Assembly: GCA_938083195.1 (NCBI GenBank)
Contig: CALKCK010000004.1
Location: 62,001 to 126,000, forward strand
Source of the DNA: an uncultured Pirellulaceae bacterium
GTDB lineage: Bacteria; Planctomycetota; Planctomycetia; Pirellulales; Pirellulaceae
Direction: 5' to 3'
Length of the DNA stretch: 64,000 nucleotides
Below are positions 35,939-45,708 of this stretch, piece after piece (position 1 is the first letter of the stretch; the number at the start of each line of letters is the position of its first letter). The notes under the pieces are model-generated. The model saw only the letters and a list, made by a program, of their open reading frames with translations, was not told where the DNA came from and did not search any database. The position numbers and the translations under genes are program-made.

Positions 35939-37186
35939 CTAATTCGGAGCGGCTAAATTTTCGCATGGGCCAACTGTGACCGTCATGTTTTGGTCAAGTG
36001 GAAAGGCTTCGAGGGCTTCATGAATTTGATCAAGTGTGACCGATTCATAGATTGCAGCAATTTCAGCTACGGTTTTGAAACTCTCTTCGCTCAGCCATTG
36101 AGCGCCGATTGAGAACATTCGGCTGTTGGTTCGTTCACTCGCCAGAACAATATGCGAGGCAATTTTCCGTTTGGCTAGATTTAATTCTTTTTGGGTAATG
36201 CCCTCTTTTCGAATCTTCTGTTGGAGCTTGGCTAAGCGTCCAAGGTTTTCCTGCGCCTGTTCTGGACTACAGCAAATGAAGCTCATGATGGCTCCGCTTC
36301 CCTGGTAGTCATAGCCACCCATGCCGGCTGATTCGGCGAGTCCCGAGTCGAGAAATTCCCAGTAAAGTCGACTGCCGCTATCGTCCCCGATGATGCTGCT
36401 CATGACGGCTGTTGCAAATCGAATTTCCTGTTCCGACGAAGGGCCTGCTGCCATTTGCAAAATGTATTGTTGGTGCGAATTTGGCTTGTGCATTGACACG
36501 AAACCCGTTCGGTAGTCGGCCGGCTTGGTTGATCGCTCGGGAGAGAACGGCGTCCAAGCCCCGCAATGTTGATCTAAATCCTCAACGAGTTTATCGAAAT
36601 CAATTTTACCGGCGCCAGCGAAACAGATGTTGGAGGGACTGTATCTCTCCTTGAAATAGCTCATCATACTTTCGGGGGTCAGTCCGGAGACAGAGTCGAC
36701 CGTCCCGAGAACCGATTGTCCGAGTGGATGGTTGCCAAAGAATTCCGACATCATTCGTTCGTAACCGCCGTAGGGAGGCTGGTCATCGTACATTTTAATT
36801 TCTTCGATAATGACTTGTTTTTCAGTCTCGAAGTCGTCGATGCGCAGCGATGGCCGCATTATGTCGCTGAGCAATTCTACGACCTGTCCTTGGAATTCTG
36901 GAAGGACTGCCGCGTGATAAATGGTGCTTTCCTCGCCGGTGCGGGCGTTGCTAGACGAACCCATTTCATCAAGTTCTAAATTAACTTGAGCCGCCGAACG
37001 ATTAGGCGTACCTTTGAAAACCATGTGCTCTAAAAAGTGGCTAACGCCGCTGATTTCCGAGGTCTCATCCCGCGCACCGGTTCTTACAAAAAAACCGAAC
37101 GCTGAGGTGTATGCCTGAGGATTGCATTCGGCGAGTATGTTCAGGCCATTCTTAAGCCTGTGTTGCCGATATTCCATTTGCTTCAA
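35939..37186 (-). CDS. M16 zinc peptidase, catalytic subunit
   Basis: The 415-residue protein carries the inverted zinc motif HFLEH (H50, E53, H54) within GVSHFLEHMVFKGT, and a second glutamate further on near the ENEE-like region. This identifies an active M16 peptidase of the mitochondrial-processing-peptidase / PqqF type. There is no signal peptide. It overlaps the 3' end of the next upstream gene by 35 bp, which is itself an M16 protein without the motif. The two proteins would form a heterodimer in which only this chain cleaves, most likely short peptides. Confidence 0.92.
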   Translation of the reverse strand: MKQMEYRQHRLKNGLNILAECNPQAYTSAFGFFVRTGARDETSEISGVSHFLEHMVFKGTPNRSAAQVNLELDEMGSSSNARTGEESTIYHAAVLPEFQGQVVELLSDIMRPSLRIDDFETEKQVIIEEIKMYDDQPPYGGYERMMSEFFGNHPLGQSVLGTVDSVSGLTPESMMSYFKERYSPSNICFAGAGKIDFDKLVEDLDQHCGAWTPFSPERSTKPADYRTGFVSMHKPNSHQQYILQMAAGPSSEQEIRFATAVMSSIIGDDSGSRLYWEFLDSGLAESAGMGGYDYQGSGAIMSFICCSPEQAQENLGRLAKLQQKIRKEGITQKELNLAKRKIASHIVLASERTNSRMFSIGAQWLSEESFKTVAEIAAIYESVTLDQIHEALEAFPLDQNMTVTVGPCENLAAPN

Positions 37187-38420
37187 ACTCCAGAGGTTGT
37201 GGTCCCAAAGTGACGATGTCGAAACTTTGCGGGGGATTGGCGGCGAGATATTCGTTGATTGATTCCACCGTTAATTCATTGATTTTTTGATTCACTTCAT
37301 CGAGCGTACGGACGCGACCGAGATGGAACCAATCGCCGGCGATTGATCCAGCCCGCCCCCGGCATGATTCCTGCTGCATTACCATGCCGCTTCTGATTTG
37401 AACTTTAAGACGCCGTAATTCGTCTTCTTTAATTCCAAGAGCCATTTTTTGGAGTTCCTCGATGATGACATCAAGTGTTTCCTGAGCCCTTTCGTTGGTG
37501 GTTCCGCTGTAACACAGGACTGCACCTTTGTCTTTAAGCGTATGGCAGGACGCGAATACCGTGTAGCACAGCCCGCGTTTCTCACGCACCTCGGTGAACA
37601 GGCGGGAGCTCATGCCGCCGGAGAGCACGCCGATTGCACCACGATTGAGATAGTAGTTCTCATGCGAATAGGGGACGCCGGGGTAGGCGATGGCGATATG
37701 AGTTTGTTCACTTTCGTGCACAATGTGTTCAACGCCATGCGTTGCCGGTTCGGTTGTCACTGTTGGATCAGGTTTGGGATGCCAGTTTTGAAACAGTTCA
37801 CCGACGTGTGCCTTGAGCGAATCAAATTCAAGTTTTCCTGCGCAGGCAATGATCAAACCATTGGGACGATAGTGGCGATCATAAAAGTTCCTAATGTCGT
37901 CAAGGGTTATACTTTGAACAGTCTCAAGTGTACCTTCGCAGTTTCTTCCATCAATTGAGCCATAGAAATTAGTTCTTAGTTTTTGTAAGGCCCGCTGGGC
38001 GAGATCGTCACCGAGCGAGGCTATTTCTTGAAAGCAAACTAATCTGCCGTCTTCAAGTTGGTCTTCGGGAAAGGCAGGTCGTTGGAGAACGTCTGCGTAG
38101 ATCCTTAATGCATCGTGGAGTTGGGCAGCTTGCATCGCGCCGCCAAAATTTGTGTTATACAGAGACGCTGAAGAAGAGTAGTCGACTCCGAGCGATTCAA
38201 GAGCCTCGATGAATTCGCGACTATTAAGGTCGCCACAACCCCGTTGGACCATTTCGCATACGAAGTTGGCAATTCCCCGTTGGGATAGTGCATCGTAGCG
38301 GCATCCAGCGGGAACAGCTATGGAAAATGCAGCCGATTCGAGCCAAGGCATTGGCTGTGCTACAAGGGTGATACCGTTCTCGTAGGTATGGTGGAAAATC
38401 TGTTGTTCCATAAGTCTCAA
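37152..38420 (-). CDS. M16 peptidase-like protein, probably inactive partner subunit
   Basis: This 422-residue protein shares the M16 fold with the downstream gene (FDRHYRPNGLIIACAGKL, GGMSSRLFTEVREKRGLCYTV). The position of HxxEH reads NFVCEMVQRG, so both zinc histidines are missing. In M16 pairs such as MPP-alpha/beta and Sphingomonas Sph2681/Sph2682, one chain without the motif helps form the chamber and binds substrate. The RGLCYTV region, which contacts substrate, is preserved. Its end overlaps the start of the active subunit gene, indicating translational coupling. Confidence 0.9.
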   Translation of the reverse strand: MRLMEQQIFHHTYENGITLVAQPMPWLESAAFSIAVPAGCRYDALSQRGIANFVCEMVQRGCGDLNSREFIEALESLGVDYSSSASLYNTNFGGAMQAAQLHDALRIYADVLQRPAFPEDQLEDGRLVCFQEIASLGDDLAQRALQKLRTNFYGSIDGRNCEGTLETVQSITLDDIRNFYDRHYRPNGLIIACAGKLEFDSLKAHVGELFQNWHPKPDPTVTTEPATHGVEHIVHESEQTHIAIAYPGVPYSHENYYLNRGAIGVLSGGMSSRLFTEVREKRGLCYTVFASCHTLKDKGAVLCYSGTTNERAQETLDVIIEELQKMALGIKEDELRRLKVQIRSGMVMQQESCRGRAGSIAGDWFHLGRVRTLDEVNQKINELTVESINEYLAANPPQSFDIVTLGPQPLEFEANGISATQA

Positions 38421-38495
38421 CGCCGTTGGTATTTTTCTGAAAACGGTATTCTAAACTGAATTTTATCTACGCGAAGAGGGCATAGGAGGACTTGT

Positions 38496-41474
38496 TCAGT
38501 TTGCTCGCGAGATTGGCGGGGCGGGGCGTTTTAGCCGAGCATGAAGGATTTCGATCGGATGTTGCGCTAATCGACCTGTTCCGTCAAGAATTTGGTGCCG
38601 GCAGCTTGTCCCCGGTGCTGCAATAATGGAGTCCAATTTCTCAGCTCGGATGTTGGGAAACAGTACAAGTTCCCCAATTTTCATTGAAAGATCGAAGTGC
38701 TCTGGAGTGTATCCAAAGGAACCAGCCATGCCACAGCATCCCGAGGGGATTAGTCGGACGCGATGACCTTGGGGGAGTTGGAGCATCCGAACGGTCGGTT
38801 TGAGTGAGGCGAGTGCTTTTTGGTGGCAGTGCCCGTGCAATCGAATGATTTGTTGCTTGGGCTCGAATTGATCTGAATGAATTTTACCATGGTCGATTTG
38901 TGTTGCGATAAACTCATCAAACATCAGTGCGTGTTTCGCTAGTTCGTGTGCTGAATTCCGAAGCGATGCGTCTACCAGGGCAGGGTATTCATCCCGAAAT
39001 GAAAGGATGGCTGATGGTTCGATTCCGACGAGAGGCGTGTCTGGCCCTACCAATTCTCGAAATTGCTGGACGTTTTTATTGGCGTGTATTTTTGCAGTTC
39101 GAAGTAAGCCTTGTGAAATCGCAGAGCGGCCACTCTCGTTATGAATAGGCATCCTCACTTCAAACCCAAGTTCCTCTAGAAGTTCTACCGCCGCAATGCC
39201 AAGGTGAGGTTCGAGGTGATTGGTGAACTCATCGCATAACAGAAAAACAGTTCCTTGGCTGGCTGGCTTCGTATTGAGTCGACGTTGTGAGAACCAGTGT
39301 CGAAAAGTGATTTTGGGAAGGGGCGGCAAAGAGCGTTCGGGAGCAATGCCGAGAAATTTTTTCAATCTCGGTCCAAGCCAAGGATTCCTGGCTAAGTAGT
39401 TGAGTGGTCGACTCAGTCTATGGATGCGTCTCAAATTCGTGGCGAAATTCGCAATGCGTCGGACATCTTTTGGAATGCCATGAGTGTCGTAGTAGGCTTG
39501 CAGGAATTCCGACTTGAGCTTGCTTACATCCACGTTAGACGGGCATTCACGCTTACAGCCTTTGCAGGAAAGGCATAAATCCATGACCTTCTTTAAATCG
39601 TCATTGGCCAGCGGAGTTGCTGGGTTTTCTGGATTAGTAAGTGTCTCTCGAAGAATGTTGGCTCGAGCGCGAGTCGAGTCGAGTTCGTTGCGGGTAACCA
39701 TATAGCTGGGGCACATTGTCCCACCGGTTAATTCAGTCTTTCGGCAATCACCAGAACCGCTGCACAATTCTGCGGCACGTAGGATTCCTTGTTCCGGTTC
39801 AAAGTTATAAACCGTGCTTAGTTCTGTAGTTGTTTGGTCTGGCTGGAATCTCAAGTGAGTATTCATTGGAGGGGAATGGATGATCTTCCCCGGGTTGAAA
39901 ATGTTATTTGGGTCCCATAGTTCTTTTATTTGTTTCACGACTTCAAAATTTTTGCTGCCAATCATGAATTCTAAGAATTCACCTCGCAGTCGACCGTCCC
40001 CGTGCTCTCCACTTAATGAACCGCGATAAGTTTTGACGAGCCCAGCGACATCTTTGGCAAGCTGGCGAAAAACACGCTGATCAATTTTTGATTTTAGATT
40101 GAGAATTGGGCGCAGATGGATTTCGCCCGCCCCCGCGTGCGCATAATGCACGCAATCTAAGCCGTATTTTTCATCAAGAATGTTGTTTAAATCGTGGATG
40201 AACTGAGGCAGATCTGCCAAAGTTACAGCGGTATCCTCGATCACTGCCACAGGTTTATTATCCCCTGGGATATTTGAGATGACTCCTAGTCCCGATTTTC
40301 GCAACTCCCAAACTTTTCGTGTTTCTTCACCAAGCAAAGTCGGGAATGCAGTTCCGAGGCTTGATTTTGAGAATTCAGCCTCAAGCTCCCCAAGCTTGAG
40401 GTTGACTTCCGCTTCTGTTTCTCCCCGCAATTCTGTAAGCAGAACTGCTTTGGGGGAACCAATAATAAATGACATGTTTTCTGTTTGTTGGAGATTGCGT
40501 GAGGCGCCATCAAGAATGTGATGGTCGATCAACTCGACAGCATAAGGTTGGTGTCGAACTGCAATTTGTGTCGCTTGAAGTGCTTCATTTACTGAAGGAA
40601 AGTGTGCGCACTGAATGCCAACTGCTGAAGGAGGAATGGGTACACAATTAAGTTTAATCTCGGTTGTGAAAAAGAGTGTTCCCTCAGAGCCAGCCAGAAG
40701 ATTACAGAAATCAAATGACTGATCGCTGGTGGAGTCGAGCACATCCGCGTCCATTAAAAGGTCGATGGCATATCCCGTGTTTCGACGTTTGATTTCCGGT
40801 TTGGGGAATTGGCCCAGAATCTCCGATTTGATATCGGGGTCATCCAGTAGCTTGCGAACGCCACAATAGAGTTTGGTTTCTAAGAGTTCCGGATTGGAGT
40901 CGCATTTTTGTTCAAATTCTTGGGCCGTTAATTTTTTAAATACTGCGCGAGTGCCGTCGGAAAGAAAGCCAGTGACTTCGAGCGTATGATCGCGTGTGCT
41001 TCCAAACTTAATGGAGTTTGAGCCGCATGAATTGTTGCCTAGCATGCCGCCGAGCATTGCTCGATTGGAGGTTGATGTTTCTGGTCCGAACATTAAGCCA
41101 AAGGATTTTAATGCTAGATTCAGCTCATCGCGAATTACCCCAGGTTGCACGCGAACCCATCGTTGGCGTGCATTGACTTCCAGGATGCGGTTAAAATGTC
41201 GCGAGATATCCACGATGATCCCGTTTCCTACCACCTGTCCTGCCAGTGAGGTGCCGGCGGCGCGAGGTACGAGGCTTAACTGGTGCTCGCTGGCGAATTT
41301 GATGAGCCTTTGGATATCGTCATCTGTACGTGGAATTGCAACGGCTAACGGTATTTCGCGATAAACAGAAGCATCGGTCGAGTAAGCGTTCCGCATCAAG
41401 CTGGAAACGTGCATTTCCCCATCGAGTCGAGAGCCGATTCGTTCAAGTTGACTTTGAAGGCCTGGTTCGATCAT
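38496..41474 (-). CDS. FAD-linked oxidase fused to iron-sulfur subunit (glycolate/D-lactate dehydrogenase-like)
   Basis: The 992-residue protein joins a GlcD-like and a GlcF-like part. The N-terminal FAD-binding domain (about 40-270) shows VPRAAGTSLAGQVVGNG and GMLGNNSCGSNSIKFGSTRDH. The FAD-oxidase C-terminal domain ends near SLSGEHGDGRLRGEF. Two 4Fe-4S clusters follow: one around residues 570-595 (CSGSGDCRK...MCPSY) and one around 630-645 (CLSCKGCKRECPS). The last third is a CCG domain with SGCCGMAGSFGY. Relatives oxidise D-lactate, glycolate or D-2-hydroxyglutarate and feed electrons to the respiratory chain. Substrate cannot be fixed here. Confidence 0.9.
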   Translation of the reverse strand: MIEPGLQSQLERIGSRLDGEMHVSSLMRNAYSTDASVYREIPLAVAIPRTDDDIQRLIKFASEHQLSLVPRAAGTSLAGQVVGNGIIVDISRHFNRILEVNARQRWVRVQPGVIRDELNLALKSFGLMFGPETSTSNRAMLGGMLGNNSCGSNSIKFGSTRDHTLEVTGFLSDGTRAVFKKLTAQEFEQKCDSNPELLETKLYCGVRKLLDDPDIKSEILGQFPKPEIKRRNTGYAIDLLMDADVLDSTSDQSFDFCNLLAGSEGTLFFTTEIKLNCVPIPPSAVGIQCAHFPSVNEALQATQIAVRHQPYAVELIDHHILDGASRNLQQTENMSFIIGSPKAVLLTELRGETEAEVNLKLGELEAEFSKSSLGTAFPTLLGEETRKVWELRKSGLGVISNIPGDNKPVAVIEDTAVTLADLPQFIHDLNNILDEKYGLDCVHYAHAGAGEIHLRPILNLKSKIDQRVFRQLAKDVAGLVKTYRGSLSGEHGDGRLRGEFLEFMIGSKNFEVVKQIKELWDPNNIFNPGKIIHSPPMNTHLRFQPDQTTTELSTVYNFEPEQGILRAAELCSGSGDCRKTELTGGTMCPSYMVTRNELDSTRARANILRETLTNPENPATPLANDDLKKVMDLCLSCKGCKRECPSNVDVSKLKSEFLQAYYDTHGIPKDVRRIANFATNLRRIHRLSRPLNYLARNPWLGPRLKKFLGIAPERSLPPLPKITFRHWFSQRRLNTKPASQGTVFLLCDEFTNHLEPHLGIAAVELLEELGFEVRMPIHNESGRSAISQGLLRTAKIHANKNVQQFRELVGPDTPLVGIEPSAILSFRDEYPALVDASLRNSAHELAKHALMFDEFIATQIDHGKIHSDQFEPKQQIIRLHGHCHQKALASLKPTVRMLQLPQGHRVRLIPSGCCGMAGSFGYTPEHFDLSMKIGELVLFPNIRAEKLDSIIAAPGTSCRHQILDGTGRLAQHPIEILHARLKRPAPPISRAN

Positions 41475-41711
41475 AAGCGGAATAAATACGTAGAAAGTAA
41501 AATGGGGCTTAAACCAAAGGAATCGGAGTGATCAGTTTTTTTTTTACTAATTTCGCCGAATAAATGATTGGTTTGATGTTTGTTGTCAATGATACCGTAT
41601 CGAATTAGTGTCAAATCTATTTTGACGGATTTTAAAAAGCACTTTAGACTAGGTTCCGACAAGAATTCCAGATCATCGTAAATTTGTAGCAATCATCATA
41701 TTGAATCGCCA

Positions 41712-44700
41712 ATGACCAAGATAATAATTTTTCCGCTGACGGTCGCGGTACTGGGGTTAATGTTTTCTCCCACGCAATTCCTCAGTGCGCAGGATTCGGC
41801 AGAGGATAAGCCGGCAGCGTTTACATCGGAGCAAATTGAGTTTTTTGAAAATAAAGTTCGGCCGCTGCTAGTCGAAAAGTGTTTTAGCTGTCACGGCCCC
41901 GAATCCAAACCACTCGAGGGTGGTTTGAATTTATCATCGCGGAAGGGATTATTATTTGGCGGGGATACTGGCCCCGCGCTTGTGGTAGGTGCCCCCGAGG
42001 AGAGTTTGCTGATAGATGTAATCAATTATGGCGACGTTTATGAGATGCCTCCGGATACCAAGATGTCAGCGGAGGAAATTGGCGTTTTGACGAAATGGGT
42101 AAAGGACGGCGCGGCTTGGCCTACAACGGGAGAAGTCGAGGCCGTAGGGCGCGAGGCGTTCGATCTTCAGGCCCGAAAGGATTCTCATTGGGCTTGGAAG
42201 CCAATCCAGAAACGCCAAGTGCCTTCCGTTAAAAATGCAGACTGGCCAAAGGATCCTGTCGATAATTTCGTTTTGGAAAAATTGGAATCGGCCGGCTTGA
42301 CCCCCGCGGCAGATGCAGAACGTAGAGTTTTGATTCGGAGAGCCTATTTTGATCTTACCGGTTTGCCACCCTCACCTGAAAAGGTGGAGGATTTTGTTAG
42401 CGATACAGCTCCTGATGCATTTGAGAAAGTAATCGATGAACTGTTGGGGTCTGATCGGTTTGGCGAGCGTTGGGCGCGTCACTGGATGGATTTGACGCGA
42501 TATGCAGAATCGGCTGGCCATGAGTTTGATTATGAAATTCGAAATGCCTTTCGTTATCGAGATTATTTGATTCGTGCATTCAATAATGACGTTTCGTATA
42601 AGCAACTTTTACATGAGCACATCGCCGGTGACCTTTTGCCTCGACCGCGACGGCATTCCACAGAGGATTATAACGAGTCGGTTTTAGGAACTGGATTCTG
42701 GTTTTTAGGTGAGGCGAAGCACGCACCGGTCGATGCGAAAGCAGAGGAAGCAAGAACTATTGACAACCAGATCGATGTCATGTCCAAGACTTTTCTGGGG
42801 ATGACGGTAGCCTGTGCACGTTGTCACGATCATAAATTTGATGCGATTTCAACGGAGGACTATTACGCATTGTCTGGGTTTTTGCAAAGCTCGCGTCGTC
42901 AATTGGCAATGTTGGATCCTGGCCGGAAGATTGAGTCTCGGTTTAAGGACGCATCGAAATTGGTCGAGCAGGGTAATGCGTTAGCGCTTCAACTGCTTGA
43001 TCGGTTTTCCAAATCCGACAAAGTGAATTTTAACAAATACCTTGTTGCGTCCCTAGAAATCCTGAGATCGGATCCCCAGTGGAATCAAGCCGCTCCGAAA
43101 ATCATTGAGGGTGAGAATTTAAAACAGATCAGTGTTTCAACTGGGGAGGTGAAGCATCAGGCGATTGCCAAGCAAGGGGGCCATGTCTGGGGTGGTAACA
43201 AGCAAGCTTGGTGGCGAGGTGGAGAAGTTGGGAGTCAGTGGGTGCTAGAGTTTTCGCACGACGGACCAGCTTCAACGGTCTTGTTGAGTGGCGAATTCAC
43301 TCAGGCCATTGATTACGGAGTCGCGAAGGTGATGCTCAATGGAGCGGTTATTTCCGAGAGTCTCGATCTCTTCGCTCCCAAGATTGGAAAAAAACGCGTT
43401 GATTTTGGGAAAGTCGCGTTACTTGCGGGCCCCAATCAAATCGCATTTGTACTGGCTGAATCCAACGCTGCAGCGAAGCCTGAGCGAATGGTTGGCATTG
43501 ATTTCTTGGAGTTGCAGTCGATTCCCGAAGGCGAGAACGAAACGTCCATCACAGTAGCAGGGGCTGCTAAGAGAGATCAGTTGGATTCGGAATTACTGCA
43601 AAGATTGGTCGACGCAATTAAAGAACCGGCTGCCGCTGCCAATTCCAATCCCTTTAATTTGCTTCAGCGGGTTTCTAAAAAGCAAGTCCAAGTCAATGGT
43701 GCCTATTCTGAAAAACTGAATCGTCAGTCGGCGGCGCGTTTAGCGAAAATAGAGAAGTGGAATGAAGATACGACTTTGTTTGCGGATTTTTCAAAGGGTT
43801 TGCCAGAGGGATGGTATCGCACGGGGTTTGCTTTTGAAAAAGCTGGGCAGCCCCCCGTCTTTTCTGCGGTAGGTTCACTCTTGGATGTGAATGCCTCCGT
43901 TAACAGTGGGCGGTATGGTGCTCAGTTCTGCGGTGTGATTCGTTCGCCGACGTTTGAATTGAACCAGACACACATTCATTATCTCTGTCGGGGGCGGAAC
44001 GCGACGGTGAGGTTGGTGATTGATGGTTTCACGATGGATGAATTTAATGCTTTACTATTTCGTGGATGTAAATTCAACATTCGAGATTCGGCAGAATTTC
44101 ATTGGGAAACACAAGCTGGCGATCTAAGGAATCAACTCGGGCGCCGCGCCCACATTGAAATCATTGATCATGGCCATGGGTTTGTTGAACTGGAGCAAAT
44201 TCGTTTCTCGAACGGTGCTGGTCCAGTTGACCCTATCTCTGAATTATTTTCTAACCGCTCATTCGATTCACTTTCGGGATTTGTCGAGGGCTGGGTAGAT
44301 GGGGTCGTTGCGAGAATTGGGGAATCGCCAGTCACAAATACGTCAACGTTAATTGACTATCTGATTGAACGAGATTTGGTCGAGCTGTTTTTGCCGTCAA
44401 CCAAATCTGTCTCAGGCGTACCCAACGGCAGTTCTGAAAATTATGTTTCGCTGGATTCACCAACCTACAGAACCTCCTCAAACCTGTGGGGCGAACAGGT
44501 AACGCAATTGAAGGCCATTCGTAAAAAGTTAATGGCAATTGACGTGACTGTGCCGGAGCCTGTGTTCGCAATTGCGTTAACGGATGGTACGGGGGAGGAC
44601 GAGAAAATATTTATCCGAGGAAACCATAAAACACTGGGTGCAGTTGCGCCGCGACACTTTTTGTCAGCAATTTCCAGTCGTGCTTTAAACCCCAAAGAGG

Positions 44701-45584
44701 GGAGTGGGCGTTTGCAATTAGCCCAGAAAATGACCGCGCCAAATAATCCGTTGACTACACGCGTGGCAGTCAATCGAATTTGGCATCATTTATTTGGCCG
44801 GGGGATTGTTGGCTCTGTCGATAATTTTGGAGTGCTTGGTGAATTACCTACCCACCCAGAATTATTGGATTACTTAGCGAGAGAATTTGCTTCTGACGGT
44901 CAGTCAATTAAGCGATTGATTAAACGGTTGGTGCTCACCAGAACCTATCAGATGGCTAGTAAGTCTTCGGTTGAGGGAGACGCTGTGGATCCAGAAAATC
45001 TGTTGCTGCACCGCGCGAGAATTCGTCGACTTCAGGGTGAGGCGATTCGAGATTCATTGTTGTCGGTGGCGGGGAATCTTGATTTAAAAATGTACGGACC
45101 GCCAATTCCAGTTCACCTAACATCGTTTATGTCGGGTCGAGGTCGACCTCGTACAAGTGGCCCTGTCGATGGTGCTGGGCGGCGGAGTGTTTATATTTCT
45201 GTTCGGCGAAATTTTCTCTCGCCAATGATGCTCGCATTTGATACGCCAATTCCATTTAACGCGATTGGTGCAAGGAATAAGTCGAACGTGCCAGCGCAGG
45301 CATTAATTCTCTTAAATGATCCGTTTGTAATTGGGCAGGCAAAAATCTGGGCCGAAAAACTGATTAAACAGAACAAAAACGAGCAATCACGGATTAATGA
45401 TGTGTATCTGACAGCGGTGGGTCGTCTACCCACCGAGACAGAGATGCAAAATGCAATTGATTTCATGCGTCTTCAGGCGGAGTCACTCGGAGTTGCTGCG
45501 GATGATGCGGCTAACAACCTAGAAGTATGGCAGGATTTTTGTCACGTCGTCGTTAACCTGAAAGAATTTATTTACATTCGTTGA
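41712..45584 (+). CDS. Planctomycete cytochrome-like DUF1549/DUF1553 protein
   Basis: The 1290-residue protein has a signal peptide (to about residue 26). The N-terminal PSCyt1 domain has the heme motif CFSCH (57-61). DUF1549 (about 170-400) contains GERWARHWMDLTRYAESAGH and a second CARCH at about residue 368. DUF1553 fills the C-terminus (about 1000-1280: NPLTTRVAVNRIWHHLFGRGIV and RRSVYISVRRNFLSPMM). A long insert between them (about 430-950) is beta-rich and may bind ligand. Proteins like this are abundant in planctomycetes, almost always beside a DUF1501 gene as here, and are thought to act in degrading polysaccharides. Their reaction is unknown. Confidence 0.92.
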   Translation: MTKIIIFPLTVAVLGLMFSPTQFLSAQDSAEDKPAAFTSEQIEFFENKVRPLLVEKCFSCHGPESKPLEGGLNLSSRKGLLFGGDTGPALVVGAPEESLLIDVINYGDVYEMPPDTKMSAEEIGVLTKWVKDGAAWPTTGEVEAVGREAFDLQARKDSHWAWKPIQKRQVPSVKNADWPKDPVDNFVLEKLESAGLTPAADAERRVLIRRAYFDLTGLPPSPEKVEDFVSDTAPDAFEKVIDELLGSDRFGERWARHWMDLTRYAESAGHEFDYEIRNAFRYRDYLIRAFNNDVSYKQLLHEHIAGDLLPRPRRHSTEDYNESVLGTGFWFLGEAKHAPVDAKAEEARTIDNQIDVMSKTFLGMTVACARCHDHKFDAISTEDYYALSGFLQSSRRQLAMLDPGRKIESRFKDASKLVEQGNALALQLLDRFSKSDKVNFNKYLVASLEILRSDPQWNQAAPKIIEGENLKQISVSTGEVKHQAIAKQGGHVWGGNKQAWWRGGEVGSQWVLEFSHDGPASTVLLSGEFTQAIDYGVAKVMLNGAVISESLDLFAPKIGKKRVDFGKVALLAGPNQIAFVLAESNAAAKPERMVGIDFLELQSIPEGENETSITVAGAAKRDQLDSELLQRLVDAIKEPAAAANSNPFNLLQRVSKKQVQVNGAYSEKLNRQSAARLAKIEKWNEDTTLFADFSKGLPEGWYRTGFAFEKAGQPPVFSAVGSLLDVNASVNSGRYGAQFCGVIRSPTFELNQTHIHYLCRGRNATVRLVIDGFTMDEFNALLFRGCKFNIRDSAEFHWETQAGDLRNQLGRRAHIEIIDHGHGFVELEQIRFSNGAGPVDPISELFSNRSFDSLSGFVEGWVDGVVARIGESPVTNTSTLIDYLIERDLVELFLPSTKSVSGVPNGSSENYVSLDSPTYRTSSNLWGEQVTQLKAIRKKLMAIDVTVPEPVFAIALTDGTGEDEKIFIRGNHKTLGAVAPRHFLSAISSRALNPKEGSGRLQLAQKMTAPNNPLTTRVAVNRIWHHLFGRGIVGSVDNFGVLGELPTHPELLDYLAREFASDGQSIKRLIKRLVLTRTYQMASKSSVEGDAVDPENLLLHRARIRRLQGEAIRDSLLSVAGNLDLKMYGPPIPVHLTSFMSGRGRPRTSGPVDGAGRRSVYISVRRNFLSPMMLAFDTPIPFNAIGARNKSNVPAQALILLNDPFVIGQAKIWAEKLIKQNKNEQSRINDVYLTAVGRLPTETEMQNAIDFMRLQAESLGVAADDAANNLEVWQDFCHVVVNLKEFIYIR

Positions 45585-45708
45585 GTTCTCAGAGGGTAAC
45601 AAATTCTATTTTCCACGGTCATGAGGGCAGTTGGCAGAGGTGGAGTAGTTATTTAGTGAGTAAGCAGATTTTAGATCGTTTAAATAAGAGAATTGAGATG
45701 GTGAACGC

